This document shows, one piece after another, positions 48,201-57,546 of a stretch of DNA of 64,000 bases (the first letter of the stretch is position 1; each line of letters opens with the position of its first letter). This DNA is from Apostichopus parvimensis (Eukaryota; Echinodermata; Holothuroidea; Aspidochirotida; Stichopodidae), in contig KN882593.1 in the NCBI GenBank assembly GCA_000934455.1, forward strand, positions 95,013 to 159,012, written 5' to 3'. The notes under the pieces are model-generated. The model saw only the letters and a program-made list of their open reading frames with translations, was not told the origin of the DNA and did not search any database. A program made the translations under genes and the position numbers.

Positions 48201-51200
48201 TTGATAAGATAGAAGAAGGCTGTAGCTTTACTGCAGGCACTTCCTGCCGAATCCCAAGCTGTCACAAAATCGTCTAGAGCCCTTTGCAGTTTTGAGCTGG
48301 CTCGGATTGCTCTAGCTGCTTCGTTGACCGCCTGCTCCACCTCTCTTTCACTCGGAGATACCGAGATCCCGACGGCAGACACCACGAGAAGAATGACCTC
48401 GACCGAGATGCTGGCCAACTGCATGACGCTTCCCCAATCGACATCAAGAGCAGTTGAAATTGCTCGCGAGGGTAGAAACTGTTTTCCTTCCCTGATTAAT
48501 TCCAACCAGTGCTTCTCGTCATCTCTCCTTTTAATTTCCAAACGGAAAGTGGAAATCTCAAGCCCTCCTTGAATTAGCTGAATTCTTTCGTGGGAGAGGT
48601 GCTTCCTGAGTCGTGCAGCGATGTCTTCGGGCTGGTTGCGCAACTCATCGGTAAGCTTCAGGGTTTCGATAGCTGACGCTCTCGCGGCTTGGATAATCTT
48701 CTCTCTCTTGGCTGGTTCTGCATTGAGTTTCTTGTATTCTTCGGGAGCATACTTCCCGATGTCTTCCAAAACCGCCTTTACCGCCTTTTCAACCAAATCA
48801 CTATGCAATGCCATTTTGTTTCTTGTAACAAGGAAGGTTCGGCATAAGTAGTCAAACACGTTCAATTCTTGATCAACCTGGGCTTTAACGTTTTCTTCAA
48901 GCTGTCACAGCATCTATTCATTGAGACTTTCATTTATTTGTTCTCATAACAATATTACATGTATATAAACATTCTACTTGGTTCATACATATTATATAAT
49001 CATAATCATAATTACAACAATTGTTTTTGTAAGGAAGTGTTCCATGAAGCCTTCAGGCTTATTAAACTAGAACACTTCCCTGGAATTTGATCTCTGCTGT
49101 GTGCATTCTTATAACTGAGCCATGAAGTGCTATTGTAAGCTAAGTTCCCCAAGCTGTAAGCTGATGCCAAATCCTATGAGTGACTGTGACCAAATACTTG
49201 GAAAGCATTCAGTTTAGATTAACACTTTCAGACTGCAGATGGAAATGCTTTCACTTTGTACATGTACATGTGTACCAGTAACAAAATTTGTTGCACTTGA
49301 AAAATTCCTTTCGGTTTTTAATCCAAAATTCAACTTTCTGTTCCCTCTGTAAAAAAATAAAGTGCGCTTTTCCATCTACATAGCTGAACAGACCATTTAC
49401 TGTAGATATTTACCATCTGGATATTTTGAATTCAATCTATAGGAAACAAACTGACTCAATGTCAACTTAGCACATATGCCAGAGACACTTCATTTACAAT
49501 TTATCATTCCCTTATTAAGCTTTAATATCTATCGAGTCCAGCTGGTAACATTTACTGGTATGAAAAAAGTGACGAAACTCAACATACGGTACCTTCAATA
49601 ATTCGAATGAAGGAAAAAAAATACAAACGAGGTAGAGATGTCTAGATGTTTAACTGTGTAACTCTCATAGAATTGTTAACTGCATCTCGATTATAGGTTC
49701 TTTGTATTTTCCATAATTGAACACAAGTGGTCATGTAGGTTGTATGCTTCTTAGGAATTCGGTTCCAACTTTGTTATGTTAAGATGAAAATGAAAATCCA
49801 CATGTTACCGCTTTTTGAACATGGGTTAGGAACTGTTTAGGTTTACCAGCTTTCAAAGTTGTTATGCTATGTAATCAATTTGTGGATAAAATTGTTGTCT
49901 AAATTGTTATTAAAGTTGAATATAAGATATGGACCTGCACTAACTAAATGGCTGATTTTTATTTTATTTTGCACTTCAAGGAGAGGTTATCGTTGATTGT
50001 GCAATTCTTGTAACGATTACGCACAGAATGTAGACAAGTGCAGTTTTTAAGGCATGGGTTAAGTTCTATATTATGCGAGAGCAATGTTTGGCCTATTTAG
50101 TTATTGTGTGAACTGTACGTATCGAACATATTATAAATAGTTGACCATGGTTGAGTGTTGGGAACGGTGAATCGTATTAAGCAAATTCATTCAGTTTGAT
50201 CTGCAGTTCTTGCAAATGTACCCAACTACCCAGTATTACTCACAACAACTTTGTGACAACTGACAAAATATTTATAAAAAAAATTCACAAAATGAAATGT
50301 GATGAGCGAATAAACTGCAACATTTCCTCACCTAGACTTGACACTCATTAAACGTGTTAAATGGGAAATCTAAATTGTTCTCAACTTTCACTTTCACTGA
50401 ATTTGAAATGAAATTGAAGTCTCACATCAGATACTGACCTTCGTTACTATGGAGGTTAGTATCCAACAATTGAAACTGCTTTATGAAAATCAACACAAAG
50501 CAATTATTTCTTTTGTATTCGTAAGTATGCTTCCTTCATTGTTAAACTTCGAGCCCAACAAGTATCACTACAGATATCATAAAAGTTGGCACCTGTTTGT
50601 GACATTATGACATCAAAAACTAGCCAAAGCAAAAACAGGCCTCTGACAAGCCTTTTTCAACCATGCCAGATTGCAAAATATATTGACATACAGTACTTGG
50701 TCTTTGCAGAAGATCCTGCTTGGATTGATATGTCTCGACACTCAACATATTTACCGAAAGAGGCCTTTTGCGTTACACAAGCATTTTGTTCGAAGTTTTT
50801 CTCTCTCTCTGAAAATATACTTTCCACATAATTTTTGTGATAGTCGTTGATCACTGTAGGCATTTTTAACCTCACAAAGTAAAAGTATATATATAGGTAC
50901 TTTGCTTACCCATCAGGTAACATCCTGTTCAGATGAACTTTCCCCTTTAATAAAAGGAAGCTTTCTACTTTACATAATGCATATAGACAGTATCACTCAT
51001 TATATTGCATTTAGTCAGCATATATGTGACCGTTGTAGTTCAAATTTTTGGAAGCACTGACAATGCCAGCCATCCTATGAAAATGATCACCCTAGCATCG
51101 AATTATCAGGCGCTCCCATACACTACTTTTATAATGCATTTATCTAGTGCACAGGATTTTGCAGTCAATAAGCAGTGTGATAAAGTTTAAACTAGGTGGA

Positions 51201-53995
51201 CAAATAACACTACTAACAGTATAAATAACTTTGGTCTGTTTGGTGATTTAGCGTTGACAAACACACTTGCAAAATGTCCCAAGACTCGTAGGATTGCACA
51301 TGGTATATATATTCCTGTTGCTTGATTTTAATTCAAGTTAGTAAACACTAGTATTCAAGTAAAGTAAACACTGCTGCTAGAAATGAATTCATAAGACTAG
51401 CTAAGAATATACATAGTTCTAAAGATCACCCCACTTCACTCCGAGTTGATCTCCCTGTGCAATAGAACCTACAAGTACAATCTACGAAATCCTACTATCT
51501 TGCCAACTTTTAGAATTATGCTTTTTAAGAACTCATTTATCTACAGAGCAACCATTTAAACTCAAAATGGGTTCTTAGAATCTCTGTTATAATCCTTTTA
51601 ATCTTTCAAACTTCTAATCCTCCATCTTATTTCTTATTTCTTATTTGTTCATGCTTTCATGATTGTACATTTTTACGTCTTTTGTGTATCATTATTATGT
51701 GTCCTATTGGTAAATTTTGTAATTTCTACTGGAATAAAGAAATTGAATTGAAAAAAGGAAGAAAGACCTGTCAATGTAATCCTGTGTTCTTATTGAATTA
51801 AGGGTTTTAGAGAAATAAGCATGTACACCTTCAAAGTCACCCCAAATGGGCTTGTAACAGTTTTTCCAAACTATTGGATGGATTTTCCTAAGTACAGTGT
51901 AAGTTTTAGATATCTGCTAACTTGCTTGTATATTGTAAATCTAACAGGAGTATCCAATACTAAGAAGAGATTCAACAGAGAAAAGTAAAAACATTTTCAG
52001 TTTGTTATCCAAACTTTGCTTTAAGAGTGCACTTTGCTCCACATATGAGATACAGACTACTGTATAAGCTTCAGTAATTTTTGACAATTTCTATGTAATA
52101 TGTGCATGGACATTTTAGCTCGTAGTACAGTAAGTTGGGTAAAATAGCATTTCAGGTAACAATTTCCAAACTTTTACAAGCTTTCTGCAGTCATTCCCAC
52201 AACCTTATACCTCACTGAGGAATTTGCCCATTACCTTCTCATTCCTATAATAAGCAGGAATACTTTGAAAAGTTAGAGTCTCCAGGAAATAAATCAGTTA
52301 GGGAATTCTAACAACTTTTAGCTTGCTTTTAAAAGTATCGATGAATACTAAAAACACCTAAGGTCTTCGTCCCCCCACTTCCCCCTCTCCACACACATAA
52401 AGCAGGGATGAGTACTCACTGGTAAGAGGTCGATGTACTCTTGCTCATGGTCCCTTCCTGACTCCCTCCATCATCGTCTTCCTCATCGACGAGAAAGTCT
52501 GACCCATTGTTACTTAGTAAGCCGCTGTCTCCTTTGTTAAGAGCATTTAACGCATCTGGACGAACGCTTGCAGCATTTAACGGATCTGTATGAAGGGGTC
52601 AAGGTGGAAAATTAAGTCACGGTATAATATTTACAACTGCAGATTTTTCCCCAAAGAGATTTTAATTGTATGAAAACTGTTTTTGTGGTTTCATTATAAA
52701 AGTTTCTGGCAGGCCAATGTGCACAGAAAAATTGGATTTATGGCAAAGTCATATGGTACAAAGTTTTTCAAAATTTTAGTATTAAAATGAAGGTGAGTCG
52801 TATTGTCACTTTTGCCAAGTATTTAAGTAACAGGGCGGACGTCCTTTCATCTTGAAAAGTAGAGATACACAGTATTTGGGGCTCCATAGTTTCATCAGAG
52901 GTATGGGCTGTCTGATTATTCCAAGTAACATGAGGAGATTTCAGACCGAAATTGGCCAGGTTCGGGCGGTGGGGGGGCGGGGGGGTTTAAAATGTTACCA
53001 GGTTTAATACTCTAGACTTGGTAGAGTACGGGTAGTTAGGTTGTGAGGAGACAGGTAATCTTTGTACAATAGTCACTGTGCTACTTAGGGCAAAAAGTGA
53101 GACCTATGTATGTTTAAATAGCTGGAATGCATAGCTAGGTTTAGAGTGTACATGTAGAGATGTGAACAAAGATAGTCATTAGATTCAGTGATAACTGTAC
53201 GTTTCTTATCGAGTTCAACATGAGGTGATTCTTAGTGCATCGTAAGGCAGGTTTGTTTCTCTGCTACTATTGGCAGGCCTACAGTAGGCACATGATAAAT
53301 GAACAGCTGCCACACAGTACTAATACTGTATGTAACACTGCTGAAAATAATAGATAAGGGTGCAAATGATGAGGGTGGGAATGGGTAACCTATATTGCTC
53401 TAGGACTGTGCTATTCTCCAAAAGCCACAAAAAATAAAACTAAGACGTAGGGTGAGCGTTCTTTTCAATTTGCGGTCCACAAACTCTGGAAAACTCTCCC
53501 CACCCACATTAGGAATGCCCCTACCATAGACAATTTTAAGAGCATCTTAAAAACTCACTTATTCACAAGGTACCCTGATTGGACCTTGTCATTTTTTCGA
53601 TCATCGATCATCTTTTAAGTTTTTTGTTCTACTATGCTGTACTTTTGTACTCAATTTGTTTCTTGAAAAGCGCATTGAGACCGTTGGTATACTGAGCTAT
53701 ATAAATAAGTTTTGTTATTATTATTACTGGGGTTTTCTGATGATCATGCTTTTTCATTCCCACAGAAATCGTAGACCACTCTACCGTACTTATCAAAGTT
53801 TGTTTTAACATACATGTTACGTTACTGAAACTAATTCAATGCTACCTGCAAAGTCTTCTTGGTTGCCATAGTAATCCAAAGCCTCATGAATGTCATCAGA
53901 TGATGGGCTCTTCTTCGTCATGGCAACAAATGTGAACTACACAGGGCTTTTCCCACAATATTTTATGTCACTCTGAAAGTCTGGTAATAAATTCT
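23947..53995 (-). CDS. TBC1D5: TBC1D5 homologue, complete, sixteen coding exons
   Basis: Coding exons in transcript order: 53921-53846, 52585-52420, 45994-45886, 44419-44249, 42295-42125, 41180-41092, 38676-38656, 31287-31237 (or 33427-33377), 30544-30296, 29523-29381, 28223-28117, 27631-27373, 26734-26586, 25907-25808, 25008-24929 and 24210-23947. Every junction is GT-AG and in frame, giving 2205 bases and 734 residues (human about 795). Family role: a Rab7 GTPase-activating protein that binds VPS29 of retromer on endosomes and LC3-type proteins through LIR motifs. Visible here: the TBC arginine-finger motif IQQDIDR (190-196), the glutamine-finger YKQ (229-231), the NNPL motif (166-169) that contacts VPS29 in human, a WLRL LIR-like motif at residue 84, and a C-terminal CKYC helix block (609-612) followed by LAGLKQVKDILGGTLRF. 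The last 70 residues are acidic and not conserved. Confidence 0.93.
24580..24928 (-). repeat. Minisatellite containing the exon-15 end and donor
   Basis: Degenerate copies of a roughly 50-bp unit, read on the minus strand as GATGGCCTTAGCTGG, then CTAAACAGGTAAAG, ACTAGTAACTTTACATTCC. The first half is the end of TBC1D5 exon 15, and the junction CAG|GTAAAG is its donor. The array is interrupted by a T run at 24714-24729. Confidence 0.8.
24929..25008 (-). CDS. TBC1D5: TBC1D5 exon 15
   Basis: QIQDALENHKLPEEDTLLMA then LAGLKQ, donor CAG|gtaaag. The last roughly 25 bases and the donor are repeated in the adjacent intron (24580-24928). Confidence 0.92.
25808..25907 (-). CDS. TBC1D5: TBC1D5 exon 14, CKYC block
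   Basis: ESESQKELMLLKGRMNDTQN then MCKYCATKMEAHI, matching human LQGQLNDLDAMCKYCAKVMD. Coiled C-terminal helix region. Confidence 0.92.
26325..26360 (+). repeat. G-rich tract
   Basis: Several G runs in GGAGGTGGGGGAGGGGGTGG followed by GGAGGGG, able in principle to form a G-quadruplex. It lies in the TBC1D5 intron between exons 13 and 14. Confidence 0.6.
26586..26734 (-). CDS. TBC1D5: TBC1D5 exon 13
   Basis: LPHPLFQSTDENLQVQSKPL then RVESFFGKPRSNSKNKEKE. Human has DSFFSNISRSRSHSKTMGRKE at this place. Phase 0 exit at GAG|gtaacg. Confidence 0.83.
27078..27113. repeat. Perfect hairpin, 16-bp arms and 4-base loop
   Basis: ATAGTTTGATTAGACT, loop TATC, then the exact complement of the arm. It lies in the intron after TBC1D5 exon 12, about 50 bases after a C run and A run. 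It could be a MITE footprint, but no target duplication is visible. Confidence 0.95.
27373..27631 (-). CDS. TBC1D5: TBC1D5 exon 12
   Basis: NHARPANYQFKIFHQSKNG matches human NPRPVTYQFHPN. The rest is basic and Ser/Thr-rich (KRMTRTSASERPTKEERPNR), a likely disordered and phosphorylatable linker. Confidence 0.85.
27725..27912. repeat. TGTATG/TG microsatellite
   Basis: About 190 bp of imperfect TGTATG, GTGTGT and TATATG words. It explains the long artefact frames on both strands here. Confidence 0.9.
28117..28223 (-). CDS. TBC1D5: TBC1D5 exon 11
   Basis: LGADSLACLTLLMHFPTSGD, IHFLINKALHLRDPL; human has CLGLLMHYPFIGDVHSLILK, ALFLRDP. End of the TBC domain. Confidence 0.92.
28856..29390 (-). repeat. 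Minisatellite overlapping the exon-10 splice donor
   Basis: About ten degenerate copies of a roughly 50-bp unit. On the minus strand it reads AGTAAGAGAACTCTGTAACA, ACCACTTACCCTATCAGGA, CAGCTTATAAG; alternate units carry CTAGTAATGTAGCAACCGC. The terminal copy is the exon-10 end itself (GTGAGAGAACTCT|gtaagt). The unit therefore spans the exon/intron border. Confidence 0.85.
29381..29523 (-). CDS. TBC1D5: TBC1D5 exon 10
   Basis: KWVRLLFGREFMFQDLLVLW, DALFADSTSLELIDYFFVAM, MMLVREL: the most conserved part of the C-lobe of the TBC domain. Donor CTCT|gtaagt. A minisatellite that includes this exon end runs downstream of the donor (28856-29390). Confidence 0.93.
29745..29935 (+). repeat. Purine-rich tract
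   Basis: About 190 bases almost without pyrimidines on the plus strand, including GGAAGGGAATGGAAGGGG. In the TBC1D5 transcript it is a pyrimidine tract 220 bases upstream of the exon-10 acceptor. The ORFs over it are compositional. Confidence 0.75.
30296..30544 (-). CDS. TBC1D5: TBC1D5 exon 9
   Basis: Encodes TLFSRLMETMKPWFQYGRLE and onward to IKIQRIYEVILKKNDVELYT, HLSRLDIPPQVYG. It aligns with human VFSQLMETAEPWF, IQDHLLKKHDIELYMHLNRL and EIAPQIYGL. Confidence 0.93.
30951..31011. repeat. TA microsatellite with TCTG interruptions
   Basis: Blocks of (TA)n broken by TCTGTA and TGTCTG, ending TACAGAATAAC. Confidence 0.95.
31237..31287 (-). CDS. TBC1D5: TBC1D5 exon 8, left copy
   Basis: Fifty-one bases encoding PLAGEILDPSFLEHDS with split codons at both ends; matches human VLNPEYLEHDAY. 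A second copy is at 33377-33427. Both have intact splice sites. Confidence 0.85.
33253..33302. other. Assembly gap, 50 N
   Basis: Exactly 50 N, flanked on the left by a C homopolymer. The round size implies an unsized scaffold join. Confidence 0.98.
33377..33427 (-). CDS. TBC1D5: TBC1D5 exon 8, right copy
   Basis: The same 51-base exon as 31237-31287, with DPAFL in place of DPSFL. It lies in the second copy of a 2-kb segment that begins just after the assembly gap. Because it is 3n long and phase-matched it could be included together with or instead of the left copy, but an assembly artefact is the simpler reading. Confidence 0.6.
35391..41091 (-). other. TBC1D5: TBC1D5 introns with only the microexon
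   Basis: Apart from the 21-base microexon at 38656-38676, I see only AT-rich intron, G runs near 35529, 35768 and 36547, and a small tandem of GAATGGCAACT/GAAGGCAACT near 37292-37335. No mobile element ends are recognised. Confidence 0.55.
38656..38676 (-). CDS. TBC1D5: TBC1D5 microexon, 21 bases
   Basis: Acceptor cattcaaacag and donor ACAAG|gtata enclose 21 bases that complete the Leu codon of exon 6 and encode IVGPDT plus the first two bases of Arg. They join in frame to the exon beginning G CCT TTA. Its length is 3n, so skipping it would also keep frame. Confidence 0.7.
41092..41180 (-). CDS. TBC1D5: TBC1D5 exon 6
   Basis: GMHEILAPLIFVLHSDQQAY then LHAKEMESL, nearly identical to human GMHELLAPIVFVLHCDHQAF. 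Ends with two bases of a Leu codon, donor CT|gtaag. Confidence 0.92.
42125..42295 (-). CDS. TBC1D5: TBC1D5 exon 5 with arginine finger
   Basis: SPWQRFFEDKKNKSEIQQDI then DRCFQEIALF..., ending LFCYAKENPETSYKQ. It carries IxxDxxR, and at its last three codons YxQ, the two catalytic finger motifs of TBC GAPs, so the protein should be an active GAP. Confidence 0.92.
43001..43269. mobile_element. hAT-type MITE, 269 bp
   Basis: Ends CAGGCGCG... and ...TGCGCCTG form an inverted repeat. Flanks GCACTGGC (42993-43000) and GCATTGGC (43270-43277) match at 7 of 8 bases, a slightly aged target duplication. The core CTATCTAAGCGTAGCGCCAC with GAGTTGGCGCGAAGCG is shared with the 901-1246 copy. The hairpin AAGGGGGGGCGGTCGCCCCC lies near the right end. 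Confidence 0.82.
44249..44419 (-). CDS. TBC1D5: TBC1D5 exon 4 with VPS29-binding NNPL
   Basis: Fifty-seven codons from acceptor cgatag to donor GAT|gtaagt. It encodes the insert that includes VSLNNPLCQSED. NPL corresponds to the human motif ending at L142, which docks in VPS29. A 1.1-kb purine-strand minisatellite starts about 30 bases upstream of the acceptor. Confidence 0.9.
44450..45560. repeat. Purine-only minisatellite, 111-bp period, about nine copies
   Basis: The phrase AGAATAGG recurs at 44561, 44672, 44783, 44894, 45017, 45128 and 45236, mostly 111 bases apart (once 123, once 108). The plus strand is nearly all A and G, so the TBC1D5 transcript has about 1.1 kb of pyrimidine just upstream of the exon-4 acceptor. 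Since 111 is 3n, the minus strand stays open as a Ser-rich artefact frame. Confidence 0.92.
45886..45994 (-). CDS. TBC1D5: TBC1D5 exon 3
   Basis: Encodes DEWLRLFECKHFDSYIRKEA, then MKGKLRNCTFRSLCWR, aligning with human EWEELF...YLATIRQKG and LRSSRFRSICWK. The Trp (residue 84) keeps the W-x-x-L form of the human N-terminal LIR at W59. Donor AGA|gtgagt. Confidence 0.9.
46405..46612. repeat. Direct repeats flanking a long imperfect hairpin
   Basis: An identical 22-base word, starting CGTGCGTTACTCACAGG, occurs at 46405-46426 and 46591-46612. Between them, 46436-46500 folds back: GGGGGTTAATGC pairs with GCATTAACACCC (11 of 12), GATGCAC with GTGCATC, and GGC with GCC around a 3-base loop. It looks like a small non-autonomous mobile element of unknown class. 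Confidence 0.7.
47960..48814 (-). CDS. Unrecognised intronless 284-residue protein nested in a TBC1D5 intron
   Basis: It starts at ATG 48814-48812 (context AAAATGG) and runs without a break to 47960. The same frame is open further upstream to an acceptor-like tgtgacag near 48902, without another ATG, so a spliced 5' part is possible. Composition is clearly coding: a helical charged first half (LVEKAVKAVLEDIGKYAPEE, RQ-rich helices to residue about 110), a hydrophobic stretch at 131-152 (SISVEVILLVVSAVGISV), a second at 198-222 and a third at 236-264 (ATDGVALIAEIALIVLYAV). No signal peptide. The hydrophobic parts have Asp, Glu and Lys nearby, so they may be buried helices or membrane segments. 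It lies on the same strand as its host gene. I cannot name the family; a retrocopy or a laterally acquired gene would both explain the missing introns. Confidence 0.75.
   Translation of the reverse strand: MALHSDLVEKAVKAVLEDIGKYAPEEYKKLNAEPAKREKIIQAARASAIETLKLTDELRNQPEDIAARLRKHLSHERIQLIQGGLEISTFRLEIKRRDDEKHWLELIREGKQFLPSRAISTALDVDWGSVMQLASISVEVILLVVSAVGISVSPSEREVEQAVNEAARAIRASSKLQRALDDFVTAWDSAGSACSKATAFFYLIKDSYAAGILWTIISSLCSSMECYDWLETAAKATAMIVAALATDGVALIAEIALIVLYAVNFARKIANIIQLSEIKKTLLI
48903..52419 (-). other. TBC1D5: TBC1D5 intron, mostly featureless
   Basis: AT-rich intron. The only item recognised is a LINE 3' fragment at about 51440-51756. Confidence 0.5.
51440..51756 (+). mobile_element. 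LINE 3' end fragment
   Basis: 51461-51559 translates to NRTYKYNLRNPTILPTFRIM then LFKNSFIYRATI and a stop, resembling the C-terminal end of LINE reverse-transcriptase proteins (YNLR...LP....F..SF.Y). It is followed by a short 3' UTR ending GGAATAAAGAAATTGAATTG, a typical LINE tail. Heavily 5'-truncated; clade not assigned. Confidence 0.5.
52420..52585 (-). CDS. TBC1D5: TBC1D5 exon 2, acidic linker
   Basis: Joins after one base of an Asp codon. It encodes DPLNAASVRPDALNALNKGD, then SNNGSDFLVDEEDDDGG and a Ser/Thr stretch. Low conservation, probably disordered, matching the variable N-terminus of the family. The internal DPLNA/DALNA pair is a small repeat. Confidence 0.8.
53415..53730 (+). mobile_element. 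CR1/L2-like LINE 3' end fragment
   Basis: 53451 onward encodes GERSFQFAVHKLWKTLPTHI then RNAPTIDNFKSILKTHLFTR, the classic C-terminus of CR1/L2/Rex-type ORF2 (RSF..A...LWN.LP..IR....). An in-frame TAG just before it shows decay. The 3' UTR ends AGCGCATTGAGACCGTTGG, then CTATATAAATAAG and a (TTA)n tail. 5'-truncated, in the intron upstream of TBC1D5 exon 2. Confidence 0.75.
53846..53995 (-). CDS. TBC1D5: TBC1D5 start exon (5' UTR plus codons 1-25)
   Basis: The start ATG is plus-strand 53919-53921, context GCCATGA. An in-frame TAG lies 18 bases upstream, so the start is firm. The exon opens after a good acceptor (ttttctttcttggacag), so at least one non-coding exon lies further upstream. Donor GCAG|gtagc. 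It encodes MTKKSPSSDDIHEALDYYGN and QEDFA. Confidence 0.8.
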
Positions 53996-56900
53996 CTGTC
54001 CAAGAAAGAAAAGAAAAAGGAATGAAAGTGATTTTATATCACAATTGTAAGGTGAAACTAACAGCAATTATCAAAATGATGGCTTGCTTCAATAAGCCAT
54101 TTCTATTCATTATCACTACTCGAGTCCCAATGTCAGTACTTTTAGAGCTTCAAGGCTATACTCTCTTATGGCCTTTGAGTTTCACATAACATCTGATAAA
54201 TGCATAAAAACAGCTCTGTTATGTTACAAAAGTCGTCGCCAAATTTAGAAACTTTCGTCTGTTGTTGCCAAGCTCAATAAGACTGTTATCGTTTGCAACC
54301 TTTCTGAGTTTGCTGTTTGTCATTCAACTAAATGCAACACTCCTTGGGGGGGGGGGGAATATAATGCACAGTAGTCTTATTTTGTGAACTACAGTACTAA
54401 CCAACATCCTTGCAGTAACTCCAGTACTTTAAAGTACTACAGACACCTTTGTTGTGTCTGCTAATCTCATTCAAAATCTGTTGAAATTTTTTGTAAAGCT
54501 CTTTTCGTTTCCAAGATATACACATTTGCAGTTTTGATAAATCTGGGAAACTCATTAAATATGTGCAAACTATGATGTGGAGTGTTACACTCATCAAAAT
54601 TTCTTTATTTTAGCCCTTAATAAGTGAACCCCTAATTACAAGCCCACATATATCACTTGAATTTAATGTGATGTTCCTCTTTTCAAAGAAGACAATAAAA
54701 TATTTCAAACAATCGCCTTAGACCACAAACCTGTGTTCAGTGTCCTTAAAACAAAGGTTGTGAAAACCAAGGGAAAACATAACAGAAAACTAGGCAATAC
54801 TCACTTTACACGACAATGTGCATAATTACTAATGTGTATTTATAAACAAAACTAAAAATTAAGAAAAGACTTTTAAAATGGTAAATCTTTGAATTTTTGT
54901 TGGGAATTGCAGTTATTTTCATGATTTCTAATTCCTTTTAGAGTGATTAAGGCAATGTTGCTCGTAGGTGTCCATAGACCTTTAAGGGTACTAATCCATA
55001 TCATATACCGGAATATACAAGAGCTTGCAAAGTTGTCCATAGGCATTTAAATAAACTCTGCTGAAGACTTCAAAATGAGGAAAGAAGAGACTTCTAGAAT
55101 ATTTCATGAATCGAGAAGGGACCTCTTGCAGCATGTACACTGATGTGGAATTGTAAGTGTACGCTCAAGGACCTTCCTTATGTCAGCAATAAAACTCATA
55201 TATCTGGTCTGGAATCATTTATTTCAAAAAATAAATGTCTATGTGTTTTGTCCTTCCATGTTTCACTCAAGTATTAACTCGACTTGACTTTACCTTCCCA
55301 AAGAATCTGCTTTCACACAGTTATAATATATTTTCATGAAAACACAGTTTCTAATGTCTTTGTCTTGGGGTGTAATTAATACAGTAATTAATAAGTAGGT
55401 TACCTGGATCACTGGCCGGGGATCTGGGGGATGCTATCTACACTATCTCTTTCTTTTCCTGCAGTTGAGAGGGAAAGCAGTGGAGGAAATAGAAGTTGCT
55501 GGTTTACTTTCCTCGGCAAAAATTCTCAACAAAAATTTTAGCTCAGAAATAAGTCTTCAAGAAGTAATTAATTTCCTAGGATCTGCCATTTAGTATAAGA
55601 GATGCCCCCCCCCCCCCTACATCCAACACTTGTGTTCTTCCTATGATTAAAGTAGATTCCAGTTCACACAAAACAGGGAGTGTTAAACATGCCCTATCCT
55701 GCTGAATATAACATAATGAAGGGATGTGAAACCAACCATTTTTTCTGCCTTTGCAGTAAAACTACACAGTGCATGAAGGCGGTAGGAAGCCATCATAGCA
55801 AATTGTTTTGCACATTGTGATGTAATCCCCAAAATATGCTCATTGTGCTACCTGTATTACCAAGTGCATGGGGTACAAGCTAGTCAGCATATTTAAGCCA
55901 GTCAGCACCTTCAGTCTGGAAATATGGCTATTTAGCATTGTGAAGTGCAGACTTAGCCACCTTATAATATTATAGTTCCATCAGCAAGAACATGAAATGC
56001 AATTTCCCTAACCAAAAAAAGTCTTATCAAGGAGTCTAGAGTTATCACCCTTAATGTGAATAAAGATTGATGGAGAAGATATTCACCAAAATGGTTAACA
56101 ATCACCATGTGCACAATGTGTTACAATCATTATTTTGATGGATTACAAAAGCTGTGGTTGAATTGTTTTGTGACATTGCTGATCAGCCTAATAAGCTGTT
56201 AAAGAGATTTTCTGATGGTAACTAGCTGACAGTTTTCAACATTTGCTGCATATTGTTAATGCAATTTATGATGTAATCTATGGTTAATAGCATCTTGTTG
56301 CCATATCTTTCTGTGAAGATAGCTCTTCTGGTATAACATTGTGCCACTATCTGGCAAGATATCAGGTAGGAAATGATGAAGTCCTATCATATAATGACCT
56401 GATTGCCAACCATGTTTTCTCCTTCCTTTCCCTCCCCTCTCCTCCCCCACTCCCCAACCATCCGACTCCTTACCATAGTATATAGGATGCGGCAGATCAT
56501 GCATTCCCAGCTTTCTGATGTAGCATCGTTACTCCGTAAAGGCAAATACACTTAATATGCCACCACCTTCCCTTAACTGTCTCTTCCAAAAACATTGCAC
56601 TTCAAGTTCAAGGAAAGCAATTTACTTTTTTAAAAACTCAGATCTTAAATTTGAAAAATCATAGATAATTAATGCAACATGTCTTTTGTTTTACTTGTAA
56701 GTTGTAGCATACTCTCTTAGTGAAATGTTCCACACCTGTGGCCACTGATATGAGTGGTGATATTTCTACCTTTTAAATTGTGGCTGTAATATTTAGTGTA
56801 AAGGTAGACATAGGCCAAGCCTATAGGGCCCATAACGGACTTAGCCCTACGTTTGCCCAAGACTTACTTATAGGCCCCTATATCAATTATCATATTGGCA

Positions 56901-57546
56901 CGATTTTGCAATCTCTATTTGTAATCTCTCTCTAGGTCACGCAGATGTTTTAAACGAAATCTGAAGATGTATTCGCATGGCTCGTATTCCGCAAAACTTA
57001 CCTCCGTATGTCGTATCACAAATGATATTCGACCTTGCCGTGGCCTGTTAATGACTAGGCCTAAGTGTAAATGTAAAAACAGACGAGTAGCCTAATTCAG
57101 TGTCACAGCATCAGTAACGTACTAAGCCTAACGTTATAACTTAAATAGGTTATCACAAATTAGTGTATTTTTTACCTTTCAGGAGTAATTGTTGATGGTA
57201 GAAATGATCCTTAACTCGAAATTGATTCACCCTCAACATTCAGTGGCAATTTGGACTCGGGTGGTGGTGGTGGGCATGTACTCTATTACACAGATACACG
57301 ATACGATCGGTTTACCAGAATCTAAATCTGCTACACGGGAAATGACAACAAATAAAACAACTTGTAGTAAGTTCAAACGCCTACCACTCCGTACGTGACC
57401 ATTTATCCTTGCAAACATGAAAATAAAGATGCTATGCCGTTTCCTTTAGTGAACGTTCTGTACAAATGATCAAGAAAAGGGGCTAGGGAGCAGGGTGGGA
57501 GGAAAGGGAAGGGTGAGAGCATGGGCGGCGATCATGGGGGGGGGGA

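Noticed and set aside
48324-48851. Two plus-strand frames over the nested ORF
   Set aside because: Antisense shadows of the much longer minus-strand ORF at 47960-48814.
48815-48865. Extending the nested ORF to a start at 48865
   Set aside because: The codon there is TTG, not ATG. The first ATG in the frame is at 48814, with a good context.
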